Of a DNA stretch of 20,525 nt, positions 6,468 through 15,613 are shown piece by piece. The DNA lies in NCBI GenBank assembly GCA_011524575.1, contig WTKB01000158.1, positions 1 through 20,525 on the forward strand, in the 5' to 3' direction. This DNA is from Aquimarina sp. (GTDB taxonomy: Bacteria; Bacteroidota; Bacteroidia; Flavobacteriales; Flavobacteriaceae). The number at the start of each line of letters is the position of its first letter. The stretch's first letter is position 1. The translations under genes and the position numbers were made by a program. The notes under the pieces are model-generated. The model was given only the letters and a program-made list of their open reading frames with translations. It was not told where the DNA came from and did no database searches.

Positions 6468-6813
6468 ATTTGTCTTTAAATCACTTCAATTTTAATTTTC
6501 TTTTACCATACAAAAATACATATTTATGTTCTTAATTGGCATTTTATTTGTCATTGGATTTATATTTATCTGTGTATCTGTTTTGTGAAAAATAATAACG
6601 TTATGAATAACACAATTTTTTCTTTTTTTATTGAAAATAAAAAAATTTCACTATTTAGAATAAATATAAATTATATGCAACCATACGCAAGGCGTTTATC
6701 AAACCGACTTAAAATGCTATTTTTGCTCCAAATTAATGGTTTTGGTTATATGCTATTTTAAAACATAAACTATGCCATTAAAATGTTTTGAAGTCATAAT
6801 TCTATTATTTGAT
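6468..6813. other. Divergent promoter region of the SPOR gene and the act-cox operon
   Basis: This is 346 bases with no supported gene, very AT-rich. It holds the minus-strand -7 box at 6511-6518, a 10-bp palindrome ATAACGTTAT (6595-6604), and a direct repeat of ATGCTATTTT at 6714-6723 and 6750-6759. For the operon, a possible but weak promoter is TTTTG (6721-6725) with TATATGCT (6747-6754), 21 bases apart. Its length, well above the other gaps in the window, makes it the probable control region for the respiratory operon. Confidence 0.6.
6511..6518 (-). promoter_or_regulatory. Candidate -7 box for the SPOR gene (TATTTTTG)
   Basis: On the minus strand TATTTTTG is a full match to TAnnTTTG. 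The start codon lies 43 bases downstream. No TTTG-like -33 element at normal spacing was seen. Confidence 0.5.
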
Positions 6814-8115
6814 ATGAAAAAAGTAAATCATGGTAAAACGGCCTCTAGGTATTTGTTACTAACGCTCGTTTTTTTACTTACATTTTCAAACTTTAGTCCT
6901 GTAAAAGCTCAGGACGCTGATCCTAAAAAAGGAAAAGAGCTTTTTAATTCTTTGTGTGCTGCATGTCATAAAAGATATAAAAAGGCTACTGGTCCTGCTT
7001 TATTTGGGGTTACTGAGCGTCATGATACAGAATGGATTTATAGTTGGGTAAAAAATAGTTCAGCACTTATTGCTTCTGGTGATGCAGAGGCTGTAGCTAT
7101 TTATGAGGAGTATAATAAAACTCCTATGAATGCTTTTCCTCAATTATCAAACAAAGATATTGATGATATTTTAGCTTATGTAAATGAGCCTAAAGCTACT
7201 AAAGCAACTCTTCCTGGTCCTGTTGGAGGTGGTAAAGAAGTTAATGGTGCTAGTAGTAGTATGTCACAAGATATTGTGCTTGGTTTACTTGCAGTGGTGT
7301 TAGCTATATTAGTAGGTATTTTGTTTTTACTGAACAGAAGTTTAAAACGTTTTGCTGAAAAAAGCGGTGTTGAAGTGAAATCATCTTGTGATGCGTCTAG
7401 CTGTAGGCCATTATGGAAGGCTTTTGTTGAGAATCAATTTCTGTTATTGGTGTCTGCTGTTTTATTTTTACTGTTAAGTGCTTATTTGGCTTATGGGTAT
7501 TTAATGCAGGTAGGTGTTAATCAAGGGTATGAGCCTGTTCAGCCAATTCATTATTCTCATAGAATACATGCTGGAGATAATAAAATTGATTGTAAGTACT
7601 GTCACTCTTCAGCTCGTGTATCTAAGCATTCTGGTATTCCATCTTTAAATGTTTGTATGAACTGTCACAAGTCTATTGGTGAAGTGGCAGAGGATACTCA
7701 AGCAAAAGGATTAGCTGAGTATGGGGTGGATTATAATAAAGAAATTGGGAAATTATATAAAGCTGTAGGTTGGGATCCAAATACACAATCTTATACAGGA
7801 AAGACAGATCCAGTCAAATGGATACGTATTCATAATTTGCCAGATTTCGCCTATTTCAATCACTCTCAGCACGTACAAGTTGCAGGAGTAGCTTGTCAAA
7901 AGTGTCACGGTCCTGTAGAGGAGATGGAAGTTATGTATCAACATGCACCGCTTACCATGGGATGGTGTATTAATTGTCACCGTGAGACTAATGTAAAAAT
8001 GGAAGGTAGCGAGTATTATGATAATATCCATAAAGAACTATCTAAGAAGTATGGGGTAAGTAAACTTACTGCAGCTCAAATGGGAGGTTTAGAATGTGGT
8101 AAATGTCATTACTAG
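6814..8115 (+). CDS. actA: Alternative complex III subunit ActA, hexaheme cytochrome c
   Basis: Multi-heme electron-transfer subunit of ACIII, the quinol oxidoreductase that replaces bc1 in many Bacteroidota. ATG at 6814 is preferred over the one at 6772 because it begins MKKVNHGK and gives a normal signal peptide (cut near VKA-Q, residue 32); the protein is then 433 residues. Domains: a mono-heme cytochrome c with C48-A-A-C51-H52; a membrane helix at about 154-174; a second helix at about 209-231; then a pentaheme domain with CxxCH at 260, 281, 361, 385 and 428. Six hemes in total. The last CxxCH is only two residues from the C-terminus. The N-terminal mono-heme module is a fusion known in Bacteroidota ActA and absent from minimal pentaheme versions. 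First gene of the operon, 57 bases before actB. Confidence 0.96.
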   Translation: MKKVNHGKTASRYLLLTLVFLLTFSNFSPVKAQDADPKKGKELFNSLCAACHKRYKKATGPALFGVTERHDTEWIYSWVKNSSALIASGDAEAVAIYEEYNKTPMNAFPQLSNKDIDDILAYVNEPKATKATLPGPVGGGKEVNGASSSMSQDIVLGLLAVVLAILVGILFLLNRSLKRFAEKSGVEVKSSCDASSCRPLWKAFVENQFLLLVSAVLFLLLSAYLAYGYLMQVGVNQGYEPVQPIHYSHRIHAGDNKIDCKYCHSSARVSKHSGIPSLNVCMNCHKSIGEVAEDTQAKGLAEYGVDYNKEIGKLYKAVGWDPNTQSYTGKTDPVKWIRIHNLPDFAYFNHSQHVQVAGVACQKCHGPVEEMEVMYQHAPLTMGWCINCHRETNVKMEGSEYYDNIHKELSKKYGVSKLTAAQMGGLECGKCHY

Positions 8116-8172
8116 TGTAGAGAATTGTTTTTGTGATTTTTTAGCTATACAAAAGTTTAAGAAGCGAATTTT

Positions 8173-11100
8173 ATGTCATCAAAGAAAAAATATTGGAAAA
8201 ACGTTGAGGAGCTAGAGAATACTTCAATGGCTCAGAAGCTCAAACAAAACGAATTCCCAGAGCATATTCCTGTAAATGATTTTCTTGGAGATAAGGAAAC
8301 TCTTGAGGAATCTACGACAAATCGTAGGGATTTTTTGAAATATGTAGGTTTTAGTACTGCAGCGGCTACATTAGCTGCTTGTGAGGGGCCTGTAGTTAAG
8401 GCTATTCCTTATGTAGTGCAACCTGAGCAAATTGTTCCTGGTGTAGCAAATTATTACGCAACTACAATTGCTGATGGTTTTGATTTTACAAGTGTTCTTG
8501 TTAAGACCAGAGAAGGTAGGCCTATCAAGATTGAGAATAATGAACTTGCAGGTTCTGATGGTGTTGCCAATGCTAGGGTTCATGCTTCTGTGTTGTCTTT
8601 GTATGATAATACGCGTTTAAAAGCTCCGCAAGTAGCTTCAAAAACTGTAACTTGGAAGGAATTTGATGCGAAGTTCTTAGAGAAATTAGCTCGAATCAGA
8701 ACAGAGGTGGTGTTATTAACATCTACTTTTTCTAGTCCTTCTACTTCACAGCTGATTAAAGATTTTACTAAGAAGAATCCAAATCTTAAGCATATTGAGT
8801 ACGATGCTTATTCTAATACCGAGGCATTAGATGCTTACGAAAAAGTCTATGGTGAGCGTGCTCTTGCTAATTATGACTTTAGTAAAGCAGATGCTATCGT
8901 TGGTGTAGGTGCTGATTTTCTTGGAGATTGGCAAGGTGGAGGATATGATTTAGGATATTCTAAAAATAAAGTGCCACAAAATGGTAAGATGTCAAAGCAC
9001 ATTCAGTTTGAGTCTAATATGACGATTACTGGTGCTAATGCTGATGAGCGTTTTGTTGCAACACCTACTGAGCAGAAGAAAATAGTTGCTGCTATTTATG
9101 CTGGATTATTTGGTGGGGCTAAGGTTTCTTTGTCTAGTAAACTATCTGGTGCTGTTAAAAAGGCAATTGCTCAATTAAAATCAAAAGGTAAAAAAGCTTT
9201 ATTTGTTACTGGTTTAAACGATGTCAATGCACAGCTTTTAGCTTTGGCAATCAATACTAAATTACGTAGTGAGGCTTTAAATACTGCGTCACCAAAATTA
9301 ACAAGTGTTGGTGATACGAAAAAAGTTGATCAGTTAGTAAAGAGAATGCAATCAGGTAAAGTAGGTGCTTTGATTATGGTGGGTGTTAATCCATTGTATA
9401 CTTATGCAAATGCTGATGCCTTTGAAAAAGCTCTTGATAAAGTAGCTTTAAAAGCTACATTTTCTACTCATTTAGATGCTACAGCTTCTAAGGTGGAGTT
9501 TGTAGGGGCTTTACCACATTACCTTGAATCTTGGGGAGATGTAGAGTTTAATAAAGGGAAATATGGTTTAATGCAGCCTACAATTCGTCCTTTGTTCGAT
9601 ACACGTCAGTTTCAAGATTTCTTACTAACTTCTGTTGGTGCTACTACCACTTATGATGCATACTTAAAAGATTTCTGGAACCAAGAAATTTTAAAAGGTT
9701 TATCTTTTAATAAGGCTTTACATGATGGTGTTTATGAAATTAACAATCAAGCTGCTGCATCAGCAAACTTAGCTGTTGTAAATAATACTGTTATAAGTGC
9801 TTTAGCAAATGCTAAGCCAAGTAGTGGCTTAGAACTTATACTTTATACTAAAACTTCTTTAGGTGTAGGTGCTCAAGCTTCTAATCCATGGTTACAAGAG
9901 TTTCCAGATCCGATTACAAGAGTATCTTGGGATAATTACTTAACAATTTCCAAGTCTGATGCCTCTGATCTTGGTTTAGAAAATTACAATGTTGCAAATG
10001 GTGCTCTAAACGGTAGTTATGTAAATATTACTGTTGGTAATAGTACTGTAGAAAATGTTCCTGTATATATTCAGCCTGGTCAAGCAAAAGGTACTGTAGG
10101 TTTATCTTTAGGTTACGGTAGAGACTTAGGAGGAAAAGAAGAGATGAATGTTGGGGTTAATGCTTTCCCTCTTTATAAAAATGCTAATAATGTACAGTCA
10201 TCTGTAAAGATTGAAAAAGCTGAAGGTATTCATGAATTTGCTTGTGTTCAGTTACAGAAAACCCTGATGGGTAGAGGAGATATCATTAAAGAAACTACTT
10301 TAGAGATATTTAATACTAAGGATAAAAAGAAATTTAATACAACACCTGTTGTTTCTTTAGATCACCAAGTAACTCCTGTTACTTCTCCAGATGTAGATAT
10401 TTGGGATGAATTTGATCGTTCAATTGCGCATCATTTTAATCTTTCTATTGATTTAAATTCATGTACAGGTTGTGGTGCATGTGTTATTGCTTGTCATGCT
10501 GAAAATAATGTTCCAGTTGTAGGTAAGTCAGAGGTGCGTCGTTCACGTGATATGCACTGGTTAAGAATAGATAGATATTATTCTTCTGAAGAAACTTTTG
10601 AGCAAGACAACGAGAAAAAAGAAGGCTTTGCTGGTCTAGGAGAGAGTTTATCAGGTTTTGGAAAGATGGAAGATCCTTCTGAGAACCCTCAAGTTGCTTT
10701 CCAGCCAGTAATGTGTCAGCACTGTAACCATGCTCCATGTGAAACTGTATGTCCAGTTGCTGCAACTTCTCATGGTAGACAAGGGCAAAATCACATGGCT
10801 TATAACCGTTGTGTAGGTACGCGTTATTGTGCAAACAACTGTCCTTATAAAGTAAGAAGATTTAACTGGTTCTTATATAACAATAATGACGAGTTTGATT
10901 TCCATATGAATAATGATTTGGGTCGTATGGTTGTTAATCCTGATGTTACAGTACGTTCTAGAGGTGTTATGGAAAAATGCTCTATGTGTATCCAATTGAC
11001 ACAAGCTACCATTCTTGAAGCTAAGAAAGAAGGTAAGAAGCTTTCTGGTGATGATTTTGATACTGCTTGTTCAAGAGCTTGTGCTACAGGAGCAATGAGT

Positions 11101-11229
11101 TTTGGAGATATTAATGATCCAGAAAGTTCCGTAGCAAAATCTTTAAAATCTGATCGTATGTATCATTTATTAGAGCATGTGGGTACAAAACCAAATGTAC
11201 AGTATCAGGTTAAGGTACGTAATGTTTAG
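8173..11229 (+). CDS. actB: Alternative complex III subunit ActB, Mo-domain-like/Fe-S fusion
   Basis: The large extracytoplasmic subunit (1018 residues). The N-terminal three quarters resemble a molybdopterin oxidoreductase fold but, as known for ActB, are not expected to carry the cofactor. The C-terminal part (about 750-1018) is a ferredoxin-like Fe-S protein. Cysteines seen: 764/767/770/774; 848/851/856/860; 880/886/890; 936/939/966/970. That is fifteen, matching three [4Fe-4S] and one [3Fe-4S] cluster, with the three-Cys set CVGTRYCANNC the likely [3Fe-4S] site. A twin-arginine motif lies at R51-R52 (NRRDFLKYVGF), followed by a short hydrophobic stretch and a lipobox-like LAAC with C70, so Tat export and lipid anchoring are inferred. 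The RR is unusually far from the N-terminus but this is normal for ActB. Between actA and actC (41 bases). Confidence 0.96.
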   Translation: MSSKKKYWKNVEELENTSMAQKLKQNEFPEHIPVNDFLGDKETLEESTTNRRDFLKYVGFSTAAATLAACEGPVVKAIPYVVQPEQIVPGVANYYATTIADGFDFTSVLVKTREGRPIKIENNELAGSDGVANARVHASVLSLYDNTRLKAPQVASKTVTWKEFDAKFLEKLARIRTEVVLLTSTFSSPSTSQLIKDFTKKNPNLKHIEYDAYSNTEALDAYEKVYGERALANYDFSKADAIVGVGADFLGDWQGGGYDLGYSKNKVPQNGKMSKHIQFESNMTITGANADERFVATPTEQKKIVAAIYAGLFGGAKVSLSSKLSGAVKKAIAQLKSKGKKALFVTGLNDVNAQLLALAINTKLRSEALNTASPKLTSVGDTKKVDQLVKRMQSGKVGALIMVGVNPLYTYANADAFEKALDKVALKATFSTHLDATASKVEFVGALPHYLESWGDVEFNKGKYGLMQPTIRPLFDTRQFQDFLLTSVGATTTYDAYLKDFWNQEILKGLSFNKALHDGVYEINNQAAASANLAVVNNTVISALANAKPSSGLELILYTKTSLGVGAQASNPWLQEFPDPITRVSWDNYLTISKSDASDLGLENYNVANGALNGSYVNITVGNSTVENVPVYIQPGQAKGTVGLSLGYGRDLGGKEEMNVGVNAFPLYKNANNVQSSVKIEKAEGIHEFACVQLQKTLMGRGDIIKETTLEIFNTKDKKKFNTTPVVSLDHQVTPVTSPDVDIWDEFDRSIAHHFNLSIDLNSCTGCGACVIACHAENNVPVVGKSEVRRSRDMHWLRIDRYYSSEETFEQDNEKKEGFAGLGESLSGFGKMEDPSENPQVAFQPVMCQHCNHAPCETVCPVAATSHGRQGQNHMAYNRCVGTRYCANNCPYKVRRFNWFLYNNNDEFDFHMNNDLGRMVVNPDVTVRSRGVMEKCSMCIQLTQATILEAKKEGKKLSGDDFDTACSRACATGAMSFGDINDPESSVAKSLKSDRMYHLLEHVGTKPNVQYQVKVRNV

Positions 11230-11270
11230 AGTCTAAGTTTAGTATTAAAGTTTATATAGATAAGTATATT

Positions 11271-12722
11271 ATGTCTAATTATGAAGCGCCTATAAGAAGA
11301 CCCTTAGTCACGGGAGATAAAAGTTACCATGATGTTACTCTTGACGTAGTGGCTCCTGTAGAAGGAAGTGCAAATAAGCAATGGTGGATTGTATTTTCAA
11401 TTGCTGTAATTGCATTTGCTTGGGGTCTGGGATGTATGGTTTATACAGTATCTACAGGTATCGGTACTTGGGGTTTAAATAAAACCGTAGGTTGGGCTTG
11501 GGATATTACTAATTTTGTTTGGTGGGTAGGTATTGGTCACGCAGGAACCTTGATATCCGCTGTATTATTACTCTTCAGACAGAAGTGGAGAATGGCAATT
11601 AACCGTTCTGCAGAAGCAATGACTATTTTCTCTGTTGTTCAGGCTGGTTTATTTCCAGTAATTCACATGGGACGTCCTTGGCTTGCTTATTGGGTTTTAC
11701 CAATTCCAAATCAGTTTGGTTCTTTGTGGGTTAACTTTAATTCACCCCTTCTTTGGGATGTATTTGCTATTTCAACTTATTTATCTGTTTCATTAGTATT
11801 CTGGTGGACTGGTTTATTACCTGATTTTGCAATGATACGTGATAGAGCTGTTACTCCTTTTGCAAAAAAGATATACGGTATTTTATCTTTTGGATGGTCT
11901 GGTAGAGCTAAAGATTGGCAACGTTTTGAAGAGGTTTCTTTGGTTCTTGCAGGTCTAGCAACTCCTCTAGTACTTTCAGTACACACTATTGTATCTTTTG
12001 ACTTTGCAACTTCTGTAATTCCAGGATGGCATACTACAATTTTCCCTCCTTACTTTGTGGCAGGGGCAATTTTCTCTGGTTTTGCAATGGTAAATACGCT
12101 TCTTATTATTATGCGTAAGGTTTGTAATTTTGAAAATTACATTACTTTGCAACACATAGAACTTATGAATATAGTAATCATGATTACGGGTTCTATAGTT
12201 GGTGTTGCCTATATCACGGAGCTTTTTATTGCATGGTATTCTGGTGTAGAATATGAGCAGTATGCTTTCTTGAATCGTGCGACAGGACCTTATTGGTGGG
12301 CATATTGGGCAATGATGACTTGTAATGTTTTTTCTCCTCAATTTATGTGGTTTCCAAGTTTAAGACGAAGCATTATGTTTTCATTCTTTATATCTATTGT
12401 TGTAAATATTGGTATGTGGTTTGAGCGTTTTGTAATTATAGTTACATCATTGCACCGTGATTATTTACCTTCTTCATGGACAATGTTTTCTCCTACATTT
12501 GTGGATATAGGGATTTTCATTGGTACTATCGGTTTTTTCTTTGTGCTCTTTTTATTATATTCACGAACTTTTCCAGTGATTGCTCAAGCAGAAGTTAAAT
12601 CAATTTTGAAATCTTCTGGTAGTAATTACAAAAGATTAAGAGATTCTGGTGAGCCTACATACAATAAGGCAGAAGGTATTTCAGAGATTTTAGCTAGTGA
12701 TACTTCATCAGGTCACCATTAA
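11271..12722 (+). CDS. actC: Alternative complex III subunit ActC, NrfD-like quinol module
   Basis: NrfD/PsrC-family integral membrane protein of 483 residues with about ten hydrophobic segments; the family partner of Fe-S subunits, and in ACIII the expected site of menaquinol oxidation. Seen: a soluble N-terminus of about 35 residues opening SNYEAPIRRPLVTGDKSYHDVT, a typical ActC opening; the first helix in WWIVFSIAVIAFAWGLGCMVYT; conserved-looking GIGHAGTLISAVLLLFRQ and HMGRPWLAYWVLP; and a hydrophilic C-terminal tail. A paralogue of ActF in the same operon: both belong to one superfamily and arose by duplication (family knowledge). The start at 11271 is the only sensible one. Gene order and spacing place it in the operon, 62 bases before actD. 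Confidence 0.95.
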   Translation: MSNYEAPIRRPLVTGDKSYHDVTLDVVAPVEGSANKQWWIVFSIAVIAFAWGLGCMVYTVSTGIGTWGLNKTVGWAWDITNFVWWVGIGHAGTLISAVLLLFRQKWRMAINRSAEAMTIFSVVQAGLFPVIHMGRPWLAYWVLPIPNQFGSLWVNFNSPLLWDVFAISTYLSVSLVFWWTGLLPDFAMIRDRAVTPFAKKIYGILSFGWSGRAKDWQRFEEVSLVLAGLATPLVLSVHTIVSFDFATSVIPGWHTTIFPPYFVAGAIFSGFAMVNTLLIIMRKVCNFENYITLQHIELMNIVIMITGSIVGVAYITELFIAWYSGVEYEQYAFLNRATGPYWWAYWAMMTCNVFSPQFMWFPSLRRSIMFSFFISIVVNIGMWFERFVIIVTSLHRDYLPSSWTMFSPTFVDIGIFIGTIGFFFVLFLLYSRTFPVIAQAEVKSILKSSGSNYKRLRDSGEPTYNKAEGISEILASDTSSGHH

Positions 12723-12784
12723 AATCTAATAATTTAAATTATTCATAATTAGTAGAGTTGTTAAGCGAATAAAGATCAATATAA

Positions 12785-13309
12785 ATGGCTTCAAAAGTTG
12801 TACATGCATATTATCTCGATGACGAGGTGTTGCTAGATGCTGTAAAAGCACTAAAAATAAAGCATTATCATATTAATGAGGTATATACTCCATTCCCTGT
12901 TCATGGTTTAGATAAGCTTATGGGTATTCCTCATACAAGATTAGCTATTTGTGCTTTCTTGTATGGACTTGTCGGTTTATCAGTGGCTGCCACTATGATG
13001 AACTTTATTATGATAGAAGATTGGCCACAAGATATTGGTGGTAAGCCAAGTTTTAGTTTTATAGAAAACTTACCTTCTTTTGTTCCAATTATGTTTGAGC
13101 TTACTGTATTTTTTGCTGCTCACTTAATGGTTTTAACCTTTTACATGAGAAGTAAATTATGGCCTTTTAAGAAGGCTGAAAATCCAGATGAGAGAACTAC
13201 TGATGATCATTTTTTAGTTGAATTAAATGCTACTGATGATCAGGTAGATGATTTAACCTCACTTTTACATGCCTCTGGTGCTGTTGAAGTTAATTTAAAA
13301 GAAGCATAG
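12785..13309 (+). CDS. actD: Alternative complex III subunit ActD (DUF3341)
   Basis: A 174-residue protein of the DUF3341 family. An N-terminal soluble domain (1-50) begins KVVHAYYLDDEVLLDAVKALK and contains the family's EVYTPFPVHGLD segment. Two membrane helices follow, at about 52-76 and 97-121, and the C-terminus is acidic (ENPDERTTDDHFLVELNATDD). In ACIII structures ActD is a membrane-anchored subunit with its soluble part on the cytoplasmic side; it has no cofactor and its role is structural. The stop lies only 5 bases before the actE start, the closest junction in the operon, suggesting coupled translation. Confidence 0.95.
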   Translation: MASKVVHAYYLDDEVLLDAVKALKIKHYHINEVYTPFPVHGLDKLMGIPHTRLAICAFLYGLVGLSVAATMMNFIMIEDWPQDIGGKPSFSFIENLPSFVPIMFELTVFFAAHLMVLTFYMRSKLWPFKKAENPDERTTDDHFLVELNATDDQVDDLTSLLHASGAVEVNLKEA

Positions 13310-13314
13310 TAGAT

Positions 13315-14181
13315 ATGAAGTGTTTTGTAAAAATTTTGCTAGCATCTGCTTTCCTTATTTCTTGTCAAAGCAAGCGAAAGCCTAATTATGAGTATTTTCC
13401 TAATATGTATGAGTCGGTAGCTTATGAGGCTTACTCTTCTCATGATATTTTTAGTGATAATAATGGTTCTGAAGCTTTGCAACCAGTTAGTGGTACTGTA
13501 CATAGAGGTTGGCTTCCTTATGATTATGAAAACTCACCTAAAGGATATAGTCAAGCTAAATCAGAGTTAAAAAACCCTTTAGCATATACTAAAGAAAATG
13601 CAGAAAAAGGTAAGGTACTCTATGATATATATTGTGCCATTTGTCATGGTACAAAAGGAGATGGTAAAGGTACTTTAGTTCAGCGTGAAAAAATTCTTGG
13701 TGTTCCTTCTTATGATGATCCAGGTCGTAAAATCACTGAAGGTAGTATTTACCATGTAATGTACTATGGAATTAATTCTATGGGTTCTTATGCATCACAG
13801 ACGAGTATAGAAGAGCGATGGTTGATTGCTCAGTACGTAGAATCTTTAAAGGCAAAGCTTGAAGGAAAGACTCCTCGTATTGATTCTGATCAAAAAGCAG
13901 GTTTATATCCTGTAAGTATAAAGGATACTTTTACTTTACAAGATAAAGTTTCTACTACAGTGAGTAATGCTAATTCTACGACTAATCATTCGGTATCTCA
14001 TGAACTTGATCATTCTGTTGATCTTCTTCATAGTAGTGGAGTTAAAGAAGTTATATCTTCAGCTTCAAAATCGGTTAATGATGTTGTTAAAGAGGTTAAA
14101 TCTTCTCCCAAAGCATCTTCTAAATTAAAGATTTTAGGTGGAAAGTCACATCATTCACATAAAGTCTTGGATCAAAAATAG
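13315..14181 (+). CDS. actE: Alternative complex III subunit ActE, mono-heme lipoprotein with long tail
   Basis: Mono-heme cytochrome c, 288 residues. N-terminal signal with lipobox LISC, lipidated Cys C17, so a periplasmic lipoprotein. The cytochrome domain (about 90-183) has C107-A-I-C110-H111 and methionines M149 and M156 as candidate sixth ligands. By family it passes electrons out of ACIII to the oxidase or a soluble carrier. The last 103 residues (186-288) are unusual: low in hydrophobicity, rich in Ser, Lys, Asn, Thr and His (seven His, ending in a KSHHSHK cluster), probably disordered, and longer than I recall for flavobacterial ActE, which is around 180-220 residues. The following ActF also has a His-rich extracytoplasmic loop. 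Codon use in the tail is like the rest, so I see no sign of a frameshift. Confidence 0.93.
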   Translation: MKCFVKILLASAFLISCQSKRKPNYEYFPNMYESVAYEAYSSHDIFSDNNGSEALQPVSGTVHRGWLPYDYENSPKGYSQAKSELKNPLAYTKENAEKGKVLYDIYCAICHGTKGDGKGTLVQREKILGVPSYDDPGRKITEGSIYHVMYYGINSMGSYASQTSIEERWLIAQYVESLKAKLEGKTPRIDSDQKAGLYPVSIKDTFTLQDKVSTTVSNANSTTNHSVSHELDHSVDLLHSSGVKEVISSASKSVNDVVKEVKSSPKASSKLKILGGKSHHSHKVLDQK

Positions 14182-14211
14182 TTAAACAAGTAAGAACATC
14201 TAATTTAGGTT

Positions 14212-15570
14212 ATGTATACATTAACTAAAAATTTAAAATTTATCCCTATTCTTCTTTTAATTTTAGGAATTGTAGGAATTGCAATAGGTTTTTCTTCTGC
14301 ACCTCACACTATTGAGGAAGTTAAAGAACTTTTACATGATAGTCATGGAGATGGACATGGTAATTCTCATCATGAGGTTGCTGTTAAGGATTCTCATAGC
14401 GGATCTCACCATGAGGTGAGTAGTTCTCATGATAGTCATGACTCTGACGCACATTATGAGCATATTTTACATCAGTTACATAACAAGCCTTGGGCTTCTT
14501 TATATGTTGCTGCTCTTTTCTTCTTTATTATTTCATTAGGTGTTCTGGCTTTTTATGCGATACAATTTGTATCTTATGCAGGTTGGTCACCTCTTTTATT
14601 TAGAGTAATGGAGGCAATTACTGCCTATTTGTTACCAGGGGGTATTATTGTTTTCTTGATATTAGTTGCTTCTGTATTACATTGGAATCATTTATTTGTT
14701 TGGATGGATCCTGAGTTACTTGATGTTACTTCTGATAAATATGATGCATTAATTGCAGGTAAATCTGGTTGGTTAAATGGTTCTTTCTTTTTGGTACGTG
14801 CAGCTATCTACTTATTCTTTTGGAATTTATATAGAAAATATGCTGTTAAATTTTCTAAAAATCAAGATGCAGAACCTACAGGTAATGTTTGGTATAAAAA
14901 GAGTTTTAAATACTCTGCTGCCTTTTTAGTGTTTTTCATCTACTCTGAGTCTATGATGTCTTGGGATTGGATTATGAGTGTTGACCCTCACTGGTTCAGT
15001 ACACTTTTCGGATGGTATGTTTTTGCAAGTATGTTTGTAAGTGGTATCACTGTTATTGCTTTAGTTACTATTTTATTAAAATCTCAAGGATATTTACCTG
15101 CTGTGAATAATAGTCACATCCATGATTTAGCTAAATTCATGTTTGGTATTAGCGTTTTTTGGACTTATTTGTGGTTTTCTCAGTTTCTTTTGATTTGGTA
15201 TTCTAATATTCCTGAAGAGGTTACTTATTTCATTACTCGTATTAATGATTATAAATTGCCTTTCTTTGGAATGATTGTTTTAAATTTCTTATTTCCAGTA
15301 CTCTTGTTAATTAACTCTGATTACAAGCGTTTAAACTGGTTAGTAGTAATGGCAGGTTTTATTATTTTATTTGGTCATTATGTTGATGTTTTCAATATGA
15401 TTATGCCAGCTACGGTAGGAGCTTCATGGTCGTTTGGTGTAAGTGAAATAGGTGCATTATTGTTCTTTTTAGGATTGTTTATGTTTGTTGTTTTTCGAGC
15501 TCTTACTAAAACAGAACTCGAGCCTACAGGAAATCCTTTATTAGAGGAAAGTAAACATTTTCATTATTAG
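14212..15570 (+). CDS. actF: Alternative complex III subunit ActF, NrfD-like
   Basis: Second NrfD-like membrane subunit, 452 residues, about ten helices. Helix 1 is at residues 8-28; then a loop of about 60 residues (31-92) carries 14 histidines between positions 42 and 90, in DSH/SHHEV repeats (SHHEV occurs twice, starting at 52 and 65); the remaining helices begin at about 95. With the N-terminus inside, the loop is outside. A His-rich loop here is usual in flavobacterial ActF, though its role is unknown; metal binding or contact with the oxidase is inference. Within the core, LLPGGIIVFLILVASVLHWNHLFVWMDPE and MSWDWIMSVDPHWFSTLFGWYVF are typical ActF regions. The start at 14212 gives MYTLTKNLKF, the usual opening. 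30 bases after actE and 43 before coxB. Confidence 0.95.
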   Translation: MYTLTKNLKFIPILLLILGIVGIAIGFSSAPHTIEEVKELLHDSHGDGHGNSHHEVAVKDSHSGSHHEVSSSHDSHDSDAHYEHILHQLHNKPWASLYVAALFFFIISLGVLAFYAIQFVSYAGWSPLLFRVMEAITAYLLPGGIIVFLILVASVLHWNHLFVWMDPELLDVTSDKYDALIAGKSGWLNGSFFLVRAAIYLFFWNLYRKYAVKFSKNQDAEPTGNVWYKKSFKYSAAFLVFFIYSESMMSWDWIMSVDPHWFSTLFGWYVFASMFVSGITVIALVTILLKSQGYLPAVNNSHIHDLAKFMFGISVFWTYLWFSQFLLIWYSNIPEEVTYFITRINDYKLPFFGMIVLNFLFPVLLLINSDYKRLNWLVVMAGFIILFGHYVDVFNMIMPATVGASWSFGVSEIGALLFFLGLFMFVVFRALTKTELEPTGNPLLEESKHFHY

Positions 15571-15613
15571 AAAATATTATTAATTGAATACGTATAATCA
15601 TATATAATTACCA

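Noticed and set aside
6603..6761. A 52-codon ORF starting ATG in the region before actA
   Set aside because: It lies in the probable promoter region, has AT-driven composition without a recognisable domain, and would cover both the direct repeats and the operon promoter. An open frame of this size is plausible by chance here.
6772..6813. Upstream ATG for actA
   Set aside because: It would put 14 extra residues, including a mixed hydrophobic run, before MKK and spoil the standard signal peptide. ATG 6814 is the better start.
8173..10400. ActB N-terminal region as an active molybdopterin oxidoreductase
   Set aside because: In the ACIII family this domain has lost its cofactor; the gene order and the Fe-S C-terminal fusion identify it as ActB rather than a catalytic Mo enzyme.
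10484..10834. Minus-strand ORF inside actB
   Set aside because: It is antisense to the Fe-S cysteine region of actB, has no domain and no promoter; a frame shadow.
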